Source: Riptortus pedestris
Lineage: Eukaryota > Arthropoda > Insecta > Hemiptera > Alydidae
Length of the DNA: 64,000 nucleotides
Direction of reading: 5' to 3'
Assembly (NCBI GenBank): GCA_019009955.1
Contig: CM032233.1
Coordinates: 67,697,501 to 67,761,500 of the forward strand
Under the pieces are notes generated by a model. The model saw only the letters and a list, made by a program, of their open reading frames with translations, searched no databases and was not told the origin of the DNA. Of the stretch, positions 34,621-46,115 are shown piece after piece. Position 1 is the stretch's first letter, and each line of letters begins with the position of its first letter. The position numbers were made by a program, and so were the translations under genes.

Positions 34621-35656
34621 ATGTCACAACCAAAGAAAAGAAAAGTGGAGTACTCATCAGATCCCAAAATTTGGCAGCAGTGGCTCCAAGAATTATCTGA
34701 TGAAGAGGAAAAAAGCGATCCCGAAGAATCGGATTCAGGAGAGACAGATCATCTAAGTGTTAGATGCTAACTAGTAGATGCTAAAATGACATATACGTTC
34801 AACTTGGAAACATATGTAGGTGTTCAACCGGAGGGTCCATACCGGTTGAGTAATTCTCCCATAGACATTGTACTGAGATTGGTGGAACCGGTAAAAGGAT
34901 CCCCCAGGAATATAACTGGAGACAATTGGTTCAGCAGTATTCCGATGGCCAAAAAATTGTTAGAAACTAAAGGGCTCACATATGTTGGTACCCTCCGGAA
35001 AAACAAAACTGAAATCCCCCAAGGAATTTCAGCCAAACAAACACCGCTCTGCATTCTCGTCAATGTTCGGTTTTCAAGAAGACTGCACACTAGTTTCTTA
35101 CTGTCCAAAAAGGAATCGGGCAGTTCTCCTAATCTCAACTTTGCATCATGACAATTATATCGATGAGGAAACAGGTGAGTTGTCTAAGCCTGAAATCGTA
35201 AGGTTTTATAACCACACTAAAATTGGAGTTGATTTACTTGACCAACTAATAGCGAGGTACAGCGTGCAAAGAAATACTCGTCGATGGCCAATGGTTGTGT
35301 TTTTCAATCTCTTGAATATTTCAGGGATCAATGCACTTTGTATTTACAAATCAAATTCAAAAAATAAAGTTAGCAGAAGTATATTTTTACAAAATTTGGC
35401 ATGGGAAATGGTTAAACCACAAATTCAATATAGATCTACAATATTGCAACTACCCATTGAATTAAGGCGCCGGGCATGTATCCTTCTTGGTACATCAATG
35501 CAAGAGCCAGCATCAGCAAAAGGAAGAGAAGGTGCTAGAGGACGTTGCCATGACTGTGGGCGACAAAGAGATAAAACCACAAGGAAATGGTGTGATAAAT
35601 GTGAAAAGTGGATGTGCAACGATCATTTAAAAAGTGTTTGCCAAAATTGTTTTTAA
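34621..35656 (+). pseudogene. piggyBac-like transposase, internal deletion plus frameshift
   Basis: ATG at 34621 starts MSQPKKRKVEYSSDP..., a basic PKKRK nuclear-localisation-like stretch and an acidic segment, closing at TAA 34768. A large deletion follows. From about 34775 the family resumes at LVDAKMTYTFNLETYVG, then ITGDNWFSSIPMAKKLLETK (second catalytic Asp) and GTLRKNKTEIP. A frameshift at about 35015-35030 moves to the frame ending at 35656: NHTKIGVDLLDQLIARYSV (third Asp) and RRWPMVVFFNLLNISGINA. The Cys-rich C-terminal domain follows: CHDCGRQ, WCDKCEKWMCNDH, VCQNC. The region holding the first catalytic Asp (IDEQ block) is deleted. Non-functional. Confidence 0.9.
34761..34784 (+). 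repeat. Duplicated TAGATGCTAA at the deletion junction
   Basis: TAGATGCTAA at 34761-34770 and 34775-34784 flank CTAG exactly at the point where the transposase N-terminus joins its middle domain. Such short duplications are typical of aborted gap repair after excision. Confidence 0.6.
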
Positions 35657-35907
35657 AATATTTGTATATTTTAATAACTTTATGATCTTTCTTATAGTAC
35701 TTAAAAATGCTTTTACAATATATTTTTCAAGTTATTTCATGATTGTTTTTATTTATAAACCTTTTCTACCATTAAAGTAAGGCATAAAGATTAATGATTA
35801 GGTAAGTAATTAAATTATAGGATACCAAAAACAAAATCATTCTGTGGGTGACACTGGTCAACCATGTGACCATTCATGTAACTGTTAACCGCGCGACTAC
35901 TCCAGGG

Positions 35908-35911
35908 TTAA
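35908..35911. repeat. TTAA target duplication, inner piggyBac (right)
   Basis: Directly after the right TIR (...CTCCAGGG). Confidence 0.85.
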
Positions 35912-36266
35912 AAACATTAAAAGAAAATAAATTAGAATATAGAAACATATTGGAAGAAAATAAATTGAGAATAACATTAACTAAGTTATGGCATAAAAAC
36001 CGGTTATTAGTAGCGATACGTAAATTTTACGTGCCAAAAAGTTGCGGTTAATAGTATTGATACGTAAATATTACGTGTTGTTTTTATTTCAAAAAATAGT
36101 ATTGGACGAGTGGGAAGGTTCACTTAGCTGCATTTGGCGGAGGTCAAGGCCGAACTGTCTGGAGGGCTCATAGCTGAGGGCTGGGGGTGGTGGGGTCGTT
36201 AACGGCCCTTTGATAACAGTTCAAACCAGATCATACGAAATTTTTACGTACACTACCATTCTAGGG

Positions 36267-36270
36267 TTAA
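36267..36270. repeat. TTAA target duplication, outer piggyBac (right)
   Basis: Directly after ...CCATTCTAGGG. Confidence 0.75.
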
Positions 36271-36594
36271 ACTTCGTAATGCAATTATTAATTAGTATTA
36301 AAAAATTGTTATGGATTACTGTGAGCAGAGTAATTACTACTACCTTTGAACTGAATCAAGTTTCAGACCTACTACATTTAGGTGTACATCACATTAACGA
36401 TAGACTTATTCTGCAAAACCTAGACTGATTTTACCTTAACTGTGTATCTGTATTGATCGTATCTTTTATTTATTGACAGTATAATTTTTATTAGCAATAT
36501 TCTATTATGTTATGAAGCAATTTATTTGAAGCCTAAATATCAAATATTATTCTCATTGAACTTCTAAGTATTGAGGTAAATGCAAATACTTGGC
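36271..36594. other. No gene seen
   Basis: Unrecognised AT-rich flank. Confidence 0.3.
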
Positions 36595-36652
36595 GCGCAT
36601 GGGAAATCTGCTTAGTTAACGCAGTCCTTTCTGTACTTGACGGACTTTCTGT
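36595..36652 (-). repeat. TA element 5' end only
   Basis: GGGAAATCTGCTTAGTTAACGC then a diverged linker and GACGGACTTTC: the inverted first ~50 bp of the family. Confidence 0.5.
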
Positions 36653-36767
36653 AGCCCACCATTGGATGCATGCCATCCCCATGGAGACATAATTGTATTT
36701 CCTGGCCAGCAGTGGCATAAGATTCCCAAAGCCTCCTCACCTTTTATCATGAAATTTTATTTATTTA

Positions 36768-36918
36768 AGTCCATTTATTTGGCGCTACTAAGGCTAATTT
36801 GGACGGGTTATCTAAAGGTTACCACCCTTTTCAAGACAGGGTGGGACAAAGGATTTGATTTAATAAGTTCGTTAGTAACTACCTTTCCATTGCCCAGGTG
36901 AGAGTCGAACTCACGACT
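36768..36918 (-). mobile_element. tRNA-derived SINE, copy 2 (truncated)
   Basis: GGCTAATTTGGACGGGTTAT, GGTTACCACCCTTTTCAAG, then CCCAGGTGAGAGTCGAACTC (B-box complement). It matches copies at 11766-11993 and 47572-47790, but the tRNA head is cut after the B box. Confidence 0.65.
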
Positions 36919-37384
36919 GTTTGTACTTTGTTTTAATTGTAATTAGCAATGAAAGCAATATTACTTATCTGAAATTGAAAAAAAAATAAAATGGTTTAAA
37001 CAATTTTTACTTAATAACTCCTGCAATAATGGTTGATAACCCAGCATTTATGAAGTTTACTACAGATGTGAGTTTGGAAGCTGAAGAGCGAGAGGGTGGG
37101 TCAGGAGTCTTTTTCCTTATAATACTCGTACGTAAGATAAATAAAGGCCAACTCCGATTCCGGTCAAGCCCTTCGGCAGTAACATTGGACCTTTTCTACA
37201 GGAAGAATTAAAGAGATAAATTTTTCTAGACTAAACTGTTTGGTATTAATACGTTGTTGCAGATAGATACAATATGTTTTTTCACATGTTATACGGAAAT
37301 ATTGTATATAAGTAGCATCGTACATGTAAACTAGTGACAAAATTTAGCAATGAACAAAAGATAAATTACTGATTCTTGTGATTG
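36919..37384. other. No gene seen
   Basis: Frames here lack domains. Confidence 0.3.

Positions 37385-37471
<87 letters not shown>
37385..37471. repeat. (CT)n-(TA)n-(TG)n compound microsatellite
   Basis: (CT)n 37387-37420, (TA)n to 37460, then (TG)n. The minus-strand frame with RERERE and YIYIY is its translation. Confidence 0.9.
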
Positions 37472-37472
<1 letters not shown>

Positions 37473-39274
37473 CATAATGGAACTTTTTTATTTAATACTA
37501 TAATAGAATAGCTCGGAAGTATTTGTATCAAATACAGCGGGATTGGGGACGGTTTTCGCAATGATATTTCTGCTGTTTCTCAATAATTAAAAAAAATAAA
37601 GAAATTAAACTATTATTAAATTTAAATATTTCCTTAAAGAGCTAAGAGAATTTCAGAAATTTATTTAAAATAAGTCAAAATAGTAGTGGTAAGGGAATTA
37701 CGAACTTCAAATACTACTTTTTTTGGTAATGTTCTGAACATTGATATTCTAACTTTGTTACGAAACGTTTCCAGGCACATATACAGAGTGTTGAAACCCT
37801 GATACTCTATTTGGGGGCTTAAAAACTAATTGCAATAAAGGTATTAGGAATTGATTAAGTTATTATAGAAATATAAGTATAGGAAATGATAATCCAAGAA
37901 AACTTGAAAATGCATGTCAATTAACGATTTGCCAATAATAATGTCATTATAATAGTCATTATTATCGTTTGACTTACAGGGGATAGACAGAATGGCAAGG
38001 ATATTGGGGTACTTTTTTTGGAGATAGCAGACAACTTAGATAAGTTAGAAAAAAAAAAACTAACTTAATTAAGAAAGTTCTCGAAAGCAAACCGCTTCGC
38101 TTACCTAGCAATTGTAGTTTATTATCCAGTTGTTTGCTCGGCAACAGCATGCTCTCGAAATTAAAATTTATGCAAATTGATTAAAGTGTTGCCTTCTATA
38201 GGAGCGAAGTAAGTAATTATTTACGAAATGGGAAGGACTAATAAAATAATCAAAAGGGGATTATTTACTCTGCACTGCTTTTGAATAAAGTATCAAATGA
38301 CCTCTAAACACTTTTCTCTTGGAACTCTAGAAGAGCTACATATATAATGAAGATTCAAATGCATACTATGACGAGCATCCTATATATGGATGGCCACATA
38401 TCTTTAATGATGCCACAGATATAAAATCATTCTTTCTATGTCGTGACTAATATTTCTGAAATATAAAATATTCGAATTCTAAAACAGATAAATGGCTATG
38501 GACGGGTTATACATGTATTATTCCTTGATGCTACGATATTTTACTGATTATTTTCTTACTGACTAATACTAAAGTTTACCAATTTTGGTAGATCAAAACC
38601 GCGAAGACGATTATCTGATCTACATAATTTTTTCTTATGAACTTATATATAAAAAATCGGTTGTGGTCATCACTTAACTTCCTTCTACTCCTATTAAATA
38701 GATTTAACAAAATTTCTGGTGGCATTTCATTTAAAATATTAATTTTTGAAACTGACAGACGATATCATTGATCTAATCCATCTTATCGAAAAAATGGAAT
38801 AGAACGTAATTCATAGATATTTTCATGTTACTCAAAAAACAAAACCAATTATTAATACTTCCAAAACACTGGAGAAATAAGATTATTTTTTATTTTCACA
38901 CTCCTCTAAAACTCTTCTCGCCAATAATCGATTACCATCATAAATGGAGGAGAAAACAAGCAAGGCGTTACAACAGCCCTAATATGAAATTTCAAAAATC
39001 TGAAGATGGTAGTTTATAATTGGGGGGGGGGACGTACACACGTTACGCACAAACTAGTCAAAGTTGGTTCAGATCTAATAATTCCGTTGAAATCAGAGGC
39101 CCGAACATTTTCGTGATTACAATAATGTAATAAGTATGTAAGTCATAAAAGGCCTTCGAGATATTTGCATTTTTTAGATTTTAGTCTACAGTAAACACCC
39201 ACTTTTAATCGTGACATTTTAACCATATACGAGTATATCTTGAAACGTCTTATTCCAAGTTTAAACATATATAA

Positions 39275-39278
<4 letters not shown>
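37472..39278. other. No gene; old repeat at ~39043-39260
   Basis: Mostly unrecognised. 39043-39125 resembles 2748-2850. 39150-39265 (GAGATATTTGCATTTTTTAG...CAGTAAACACCCACTTTTAA...TCTTGAAACGTCTTATTCCA) resembles TA-related interior seen at 28300-28440. Confidence 0.4.
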
Positions 39279-39310
<32 letters not shown>

Positions 39311-39881
39311 CCGTGAAAGACCGAAATCAGAGAATGTCGACATTCACCGGTGAATGTCAAAAAACACCAAATACGTCGGTGAGAGATCGAATATTTCATT
39401 ACATTCTTGTACATTCGGACCCTCACCGGTGTATGTCGACCTTCACTGGGTGAGAGATCGAATATTTCAACATTCTTGTACATTAGGACGTCGGTGAGAG
39501 ATCGAATATTTCATTACATTCTTGTACATTAGGACCCTCACCGGTGTATGTCGACATTCACTGGTGAATGCCAACAAACACCAAATACGTCGGTGAGAGA
39601 TCGAATATTTCATTACATTCTTGTACATTAGGACCCTCACCGGTGTATGTCGACATTCACCATGGACAATTGTCGACATACACCGGTGAGGGTCCGAATA
39701 TACAAGAAAGTAATGAAATATTCGATCTCTCACCGACGTATTTGGTGTTTGTTGGCATTCACCAGTGAAAGTCAGAAATAAAGGTATTTAGCAAATATTT
39801 CGGACATACACCAAGCTACTATGTGAATGTTGATATTCCCTGGTGAATGTCGACATTCTCCAGATTTCGGTGTTTCACACA
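39311..39881. repeat. Palindrome-rich tandem/inverted repeat block
   Basis: At least three direct units of a ~100-bp motif (starting at about 39369, 39481 and 39586). Each has GTCGGTGAGAGATCGAATAT, TTCATTACATTCTTGTACAT, AGGACCCTCACCGGTGTATG and TCGACATTCAC. From about 39661 an inverted copy follows (CATACACCGGTGAGGGTCCG ... ATATTCGATCTCTCACCGAC). The unit is rich in palindromes CACCGGTG and ATGTCGACAT. A (TA)n precedes the block (39279-39310), and (CA)n, (TA)n, (GA)n follow. Frames here are not genes. Confidence 0.8.
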
Positions 39882-40662
<781 letters not shown>

Positions 40663-40995
40663 CTTTTAGTTGGGGTTATCTTCGAGGAATATTCCCCCAA
40701 CGATGGCTTCTGCACTTAATGAGCTGTACCGGATTAACGTAACGAATTTTAGAATAATTGGAAGTTCTCTGAACGGAAAGGTCAAAAGTCCGTCACGCTG
40801 GCGCTGCGTAAACTAAGCAGATTTCCCTCGTGATAATTAATAAGAGGTAAACCTACACACTGCTAACACAACACCACCATGAATATTAAGAGAACAAATA
40901 CAAACGCTAATAAGAAATCTTTCCTCTCCAGACGGGAAGCGTCTCAAATGTAAACAAACAGATCTGGCAACGGCTCACCGGAAAGAAAAACCATT
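40663..40995 (+). repeat. Dispersed duplication D1, copy 1 (TA-element 5' end plus its flank)
   Basis: Matches 44193-44546 in order: TTTTAGTTGG, GAGGAATATTCCCCCA, CGATGGCTTCTGCACTTAA, GGATTAACGTAACGAATTTT, then the TA-element start and GATCTGGCAACGGCTCAC. The first ~120 bp lie outside the TA element, so host flank was copied with it. Confidence 0.8.
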
Positions 40996-41559
40996 AATGA
41001 AAATATCTGAATATAACAAATTGATTTTATTGAAAACTATTTACTAAAACTAATGCTGTTTTTTTTAATGAACCAGAATAATTTTAATCTCAATTACTTA
41101 AATTTTAGTAAACCAAGAACAAAAGAAGGGGGGTTCAACAGTAAGTTTTGCATATATCTCTGTAGAAGTTCAATGAAAGCAATATTCCATATTTAACCTT
41201 TTGATGAAGTGTTTCATGATATATCAGCTGATTATTAATATGGCACTAGTAGGAGTGGGCGTTTACTGAAATCGTAAAACTATAATATCCAAATATCTCG
41301 GTTAATACACATTATATGGAAAATATGTGAAGAACAATATTTATAGTAAAGTGAATTTAAATAAGATTGTTTCTATACAATTTTCCGATCCGGCGAATAG
41401 TAACAGAGATATTTCGAATTTTCGAAAATCCTCCTCTCTAAACCCCTCCCAGTGGTCCGATTTCAGCCGTGAACGAATTTGATCTGTCTTTTTACATAAA
41501 ACGACTAAATATCGAGTTTGGTAACGACTAAACAATTGCGACCACCAGAGCGGTGACAG

Positions 41560-41596
<37 letters not shown>

Positions 41597-41771
41597 TAGA
41601 TAGATAGGTAGATAGATAGATAGATAGATAGATAAATACATATACAATTTAGAACGGACCTCATTTTCGTCATCAACTAGGTAGGATCGACGGACATTTG
41701 AAGAAAAATTTCAAAAATCCCGTCATGAGTACGACTTCAATAGCTGATTTCCCTAAGGAAATCTGCTAAAA
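40785..41771 (+). mobile_element. TA element, long form (~985 bp), complete
   Basis: From AGTCCGTCACGCTGGCGCTG to TGATTTCCCTAAGGAAATCT followed by GCTA. Between the 5' end and the common interior it carries about 390 bp absent from short copies (AACACCACCATGAATATTAA, GATCTGGCAACGGC, ACCAAGAACAAAAGAAGGG). The microsatellite is (TA)n followed by (GATA)n (41566-41640), then TAGAACGGACCTCATTTTCG. Same arrangement as 62871-63852. Confidence 0.75.
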
Positions 41772-42295
41772 ACAGTTGAGACCAGAAAGGCACTCTTTTG
41801 GGTCTATCTTTTTTACAAATGTCTTTGTACAACTCCTACAGATCAAAAAATTATATACTGAAATTTAGTAGTTATCTGTTTACTCTGGATAGGTTAAGGA
41901 GGGTCTAGGTTAATATTTAATAGGACATTAAATGATTAGCCCTTTCCCAATTAGATACTACAACAAACCTTAAAACTAAAGCTACGAAATTTAATAAATA
42001 AATTATGGTAGATGTGTCTGTATCAGTTCAATGTGTCTCGGATTGCCCTTAATGACAAGGAATATTTATATAGCCGATGGATATCAGTGATTAAACACTG
42101 ATGACAATGCAGAATCAATCCAGCATTCACAAAACTTAATGAGCTCATGAAAAAAGAAAATAGTGATAACTGTAGGATAATATATATGAATAAAGTAAGA
42201 ATAATGACTCTATCTTGTTATGAATATTTAATTGGAAGTCCAGAAAGAAATTAATTTTTCGAGGAAACAGGGTTACAGTAATTGAAAGAAAAAAA
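41772..42295. other. No gene seen
   Basis: Unrecognised AT-rich DNA. Confidence 0.3.
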
Positions 42296-42860
42296 AACGG
42301 CCGTCATGCTAGTTCAGTTTAAACTAAGCATATTTCCCTCGAGCAAGAACACTCTGATGATCTCATCTCAACATCCATATTCGATTTATTTCATAGTAAA
42401 TACTCAACATAGTAAGACGCCTATGTAAAGAGGAGTTAAAATTTTAACTGAATACGAGATGTTTAGTCACTCAGTATACAAATTGATAATTGGATAAGTA
42501 GAAGTTCGGGTGCACTGACGGCTAAATCCAAAAACGTATAAACCGCATACAATTCGAATTCAAGAAGACATATAAAGAACAAAAGTTGCAGAAAATAACA
42601 AGATGAGTCCTATGATATTTTTAGATCGCACTCAAATTAACGGATATGTTTAGAAAATTTCATTAACCCCCCCCCTTCATCTAAATCACACAAAAAAAAA
42701 TATTTCAGTTAATATTTGACAAAAATGTATATAACGACATTTATAGATAATTCTATTTGCAATAAGATTTGTCATATATATAAAATGTTCTGATCCGGCT
42801 CATTATAGCTATTTATTTGAAATATTTTTATTTTCGAGTTTCCTTCCACTAACATTCAAG
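42296..42860 (+). mobile_element. Diverged TA element, 5' part
   Basis: CGGCCGTCATGC..., TTTAAACTAAGCATATTTCCC, AGTAAGACGCCTATGTAAAG (also at 52845-52865), the C-run near 42667 and TTTTGACAAAAATGTATATAACG. Family order is kept but diverged. Confidence 0.45.
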
Positions 42861-43124
42861 AATCGGACACCATTTTGTAGATCTACACCTACTGTTATAC
42901 ACTTATGTAATGTTTGCATATGTTTTATTTTATTTCTTTTTTTTCTTTTTATTTATTAATTTATTTTTATTGTTTTATAATGTTTATAATTATTATATAA
43001 GAAATATTATAATGTAATTACTGAAATGTGTGTAGTATCCAAAGGATGGAGCACACTACATTGAAATAAATTCCCACGTTAGAGGGATACTCTGCGTGGA
43101 AAAGAGGAACATGATCTTTATTTT

Positions 43125-43190
43125 TACATTATACGTTTAAATATCGAGTTTGATATCGATCGAAATTGAGACCTCTAAAGCGTTGACAGA

Positions 43191-43249
<59 letters not shown>
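43125..43249 (+). repeat. TA element fragment with (TA)n
   Basis: ATACGTTTAAATATCGAGTT, AAAGCGTTGACAGACCAA, then (TA)n 43194-43247; the 3' third is absent. Confidence 0.5.
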
Positions 43250-43250
<1 letters not shown>

Positions 43251-43769
43251 AGAAATATGCTATAGGTCCCACAAAATTAGGCGACGAAATTGTTCTCAAC
43301 ATATATGATAACACACAGAACCGCTGGTTCATTTTGCTGCAGGTAGTAATTAAATTTCTTCATTACCATCTTGCCCATGGAGGTCAGGTCGTTTTTGAAT
43401 GCCAAAGTTGGCGTACATTGACACAAGAAAGATGTATGATTCAAACTCCATTAAAATTGCCTTTTTGAATATGTGCATTATCTTTGCATTACTCGTAAAA
43501 ATGCTCTGAAAAATGAAAGTTGTCGAATTATGATTTTCTCAGTTTTATGTAAATCATTGTAAGCTACAGAACATTGTTTACGAAGCTCTTTTGGTAGATC
43601 ATACGAATTCGTGGAATATTTTATTTAGTTCATTCTCAAATGAATTCACCAGCAAATTTTAAGCTTGTTCATTCAAGAGACTGTTTTGTTCATTCATATG
43701 CAAATAATTAAATGAATCTCTGGAGAACATTAATAGGCTTCCAAATCATTAACAGCACGACCCCTACCT
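43250..43769. other. No gene seen
   Basis: Unrecognised. Confidence 0.3.
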
Positions 43770-44193
43770 TGAATAAACTATTGCAAGACGAATGAATAAT
43801 CTCACTAAATAAAACATTAACTTGTTTCATCCCATTAAACAACTTATTTAATTAATGACTGTTTATTTCAATAATATAATGTCTTAAATACATTTATTAT
43901 TACATAAATTACTGATATTCTATGATTATGAACGTTTACGATTACATTTTCAATTTTGGTATGAAGTTTTCTGAAAATATTTTTTTTTTTTATATAATTT
44001 TATTAAAACTGTACAAATATTGAATAGAATTTATCAAAAAGTAAATCATAAAATAAGTGAAATCAAGTACTTCTCATGGATGTCATTGGACTAAATATGA
44101 AATCATCATCAATGGAATAAATATAAAATGAATTAATAAACACAAATGAAATAGAAAATTCAAATTCCTATCCTGCCTTCTCTACAGTTTCTT
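43770..44193 (+). repeat. Direct duplication D2, left copy (~420 bp)
   Basis: Nearly identical to 44562-44979: GAATGAATAATCTCACTAAA, AACGTTTACGATTACAT, GTGAAATCAAGTACTTCTCA, ATCATCATCAATGGAATAAA, CCTATCCTGCCTTC. The offset is about 790 bp. Confidence 0.85.
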
Positions 44194-44561
44194 TTAGTTG
44201 GTGTTATCTTTGAGGAATATTCCCCCACCGATGGCTTCTGCACTTAAAGAGCAGTACCGGATTAACGTAACGAATTTTAGAATGATTGGAAGTTCTCCGT
44301 ACAGAAAGGTCAAAAGGCCGTCATGCAGGGGCTGCGTAAACTAAGCAGATTTCCCTCGTGATAATTAATAAGAGGTAAACCTACATACTGCTAACACAAC
44401 ACCACCATGAATATTAAGTGAACAAATACAAACGGTAATAAGAAATCTTTCCTCTTCGGGCGGGAAGCGTCTCAAATGTAAACAAACAGATCTGGCAACG
44501 GCTCACAGGAAAGAAAAACAACTAGACCGAAAAGAAAAACCATTAATGAAATATATCTAAA
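44193..44561 (+). repeat. Dispersed duplication D1, copy 2, lying between the D2 copies
   Basis: Matches 40663-40995, including TA-element 5' end (44308-44561: AGGCCGTCATGCAGGGGCTG then GCGTAAACTAAGCAGATTTCC) and ~115 bp of the same non-element flank. It stops abruptly at GAATATAAAC where D2 restarts. Confidence 0.8.
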
Positions 44562-44979
44562 TATAAACTATTGCTAGGTGAATGAATAATCTCACTAAAT
44601 AAAACATTAACTTGTTTATCCCATTAAAAAACTTTCATTAATTAATGACGGTTTATTTCAATAATATAATATCTTAAATACATTTATCATTAAATAAATA
44701 ACTGATATTCTATGACTATGAACGTTTACGATTACATATTCAATTTTGGTATGAAGTTTTCTGAAAATATTTTTTTTTATAATTTTATTAAAACTGTACA
44801 AATTGTGAATAGAATGTATCAACAAGTAAATAATAAAGCAAGTGAAATCAAGTACTTCTCATGGAGGCCATTGGACTAAATATGAAATCATCATCAATGG
44901 AATAAATATAAAATGAATTAATAAACACAAATGAACTAGAAAATTTAAATTCCTATCCTGCCTTCTGTACAGTTTCGAC
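44562..44979 (+). repeat. Direct duplication D2, right copy
   Basis: See 43770-44193. The copies diverge after ...CTGTACAGTTTC. Confidence 0.85.
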
Positions 44980-45304
44980 GTCATTAATGAAATAATTTAG
45001 CACTTCGCACTTTTTTATTTTGTAGAGAAATGTCTTCGCGTATCGTATTTGTTAACCATGACAATCCTGGGAATAAACTTCTTATAAATCAATGCACGTA
45101 AATAATTTTCGTAAAAAATAATATGTACGTATTGTTAAAAATATTTTTATATCAATATCATTATTTATATTTCTGAAATACTTCATGAGGAATAGCTGGA
45201 AATTAAACGATAGAGAGGAAATTAAGAGAATCTTTTAATACAGAAAATAGAGTGGCTTTGATTTCGCTTGTACTGGACGAATTGTAGAAAAAAAGACAAT
45301 TAAG
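44980..45304. other. No gene seen
   Basis: AT-rich sequence upstream of a LINE fragment. Confidence 0.3.
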
Positions 45305-45652
45305 TTATGACAAATAAGTTATGCTTTCTTTCCCAAATTGGAAAAGAGACTCAACGCAAGCAGGTTGAAACCTGACTTTTTGTCAACACAGCTCCTATCG
45401 GGACTCGGCGATCTGAATAAATACCTCAACAGGATCAAGAGAAGAGCAGATTCAAATTGCGAATGCGGTGAAGAGGAAAATGTCGAGCATATTCTATTTC
45501 ATTGTCATCTCTATTGTAACAAGAGAAGAAAATTAGCAGGAGAGTATTCTTTGCTTGAGTGGCCTCCCTCCCTCTACCTTGAACAAACTGGTCGAAACAA
45601 AAGAACTTTTTTTGTGCATTTATATAATTTGCTGCTGACGTGTTTGAAATAA
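45305..45652 (+). pseudogene. C-terminal fragment of a non-LTR retrotransposon polyprotein
   Basis: The frame from about 45314 reads ISYAFFPKLEKRLNASRLKP, then LLSGLGDLNKYLNRIKRRAD and CECGEEENVEHILFHC (C-x-C...E...H-x-L-x-x-C), ending after LYNLLLTCLK. This FFP...TQxLSGHG...Y-x-x-R...CxCG-x-x-E-x-x-H-x-L-x-x-C pattern is the terminal zinc-knuckle region of R1/I-like elements. It differs clearly from the 853-1560 family. It is 5'-truncated near 45305, so it cannot be active. The ORF frame itself is undisturbed to its stop at 45652. Confidence 0.7.
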
Positions 45653-46115
45653 ATAACAATAGGTAAAATATAATATAAATGTATGTTTAAATAATATAAA
45701 TTATTGCAATTTAACGGAAATTGCAATTTAAGTATAGTTTAAGATTTTATTGGAGTCCCGCTGTGCAGAGGCAGCGACATTCCGCGGGCGCCCAAAGCAT
45801 TTTTGCCGATTTTAAATATTTTCTCACCACTCCAAATTTCATTGAACTTAGGCTTTACCTCACTGCTCGATTTCTGAGTAGTAAGGACGAGCTGTTGTGA
45901 CCTATTAAAATTCGGGTTTCAAAATTTTAAAAATGAAATTAGAAAGACCCGCTTGCATAAGGGCCAGCCTTAAGATAAAGCGGGGGTAAAGAAGGATAGA
46001 AAAAAAGTTATGATTTGAATTAATGTATTTATAATTGTTATTTCACCTCAATGTCCTTTAATTGAGGAACAAGTAGCTAACTAACCGGGGCTACAGGGCT
46101 CCACCTAAGTCACTT
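45653..46115. other. Probable LINE 3' flank, no gene
   Basis: AT-rich after the LINE stop, then a GC-richer patch at 45760-45800. No feature is recognised. Confidence 0.3.

Larger units (their letters stand above)
34260..35907 (+). mobile_element. Inner piggyBac-like element, internally deleted (1,648 bp)
   Basis: 17-bp TIRs (CCCTGGAGCAGTCGCGC at 34260-34276; reverse complement with one change at 35891-35907), TTAA on both sides. An internal 18-bp repeat (GTTGACAATTGTCACCCA at 34278-34295; inverted at 35845-35862) sits 1 nt from the left TIR but 28 nt from the right TIR. The canonical piggyBac has this same asymmetric design. A third related copy is at 34449-34466. The element encodes a deleted transposase on the plus strand. 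Confidence 0.9.
33599..36266 (-). mobile_element. Outer piggyBac-like element (interrupted), non-autonomous
   Basis: Terminal inverted repeats CCCTAGAATGGTAGTG at 33599 and its reverse complement ending at 36266, both bordered by TTAA. The coding remnant lies on the minus strand (33790-34185). Subterminal palindromic TACGTAAATTTTACGT-type words occur at 33649, 36016 and 36060. Without the inner insertion (34260-35907 plus one TTAA) it is about 1,016 bp, closely matching the sister at 54842-55867 (1,026 bp). Confidence 0.85.

Noticed and set aside
34824..35138. Minus-strand 104-codon frame
   Set aside because: Antisense shadow of the piggyBac transposase.
39311..39881. CRISPR-like array
   Set aside because: Units are ~100 bp, contiguous and palindromic without short unique spacers, in animal DNA.
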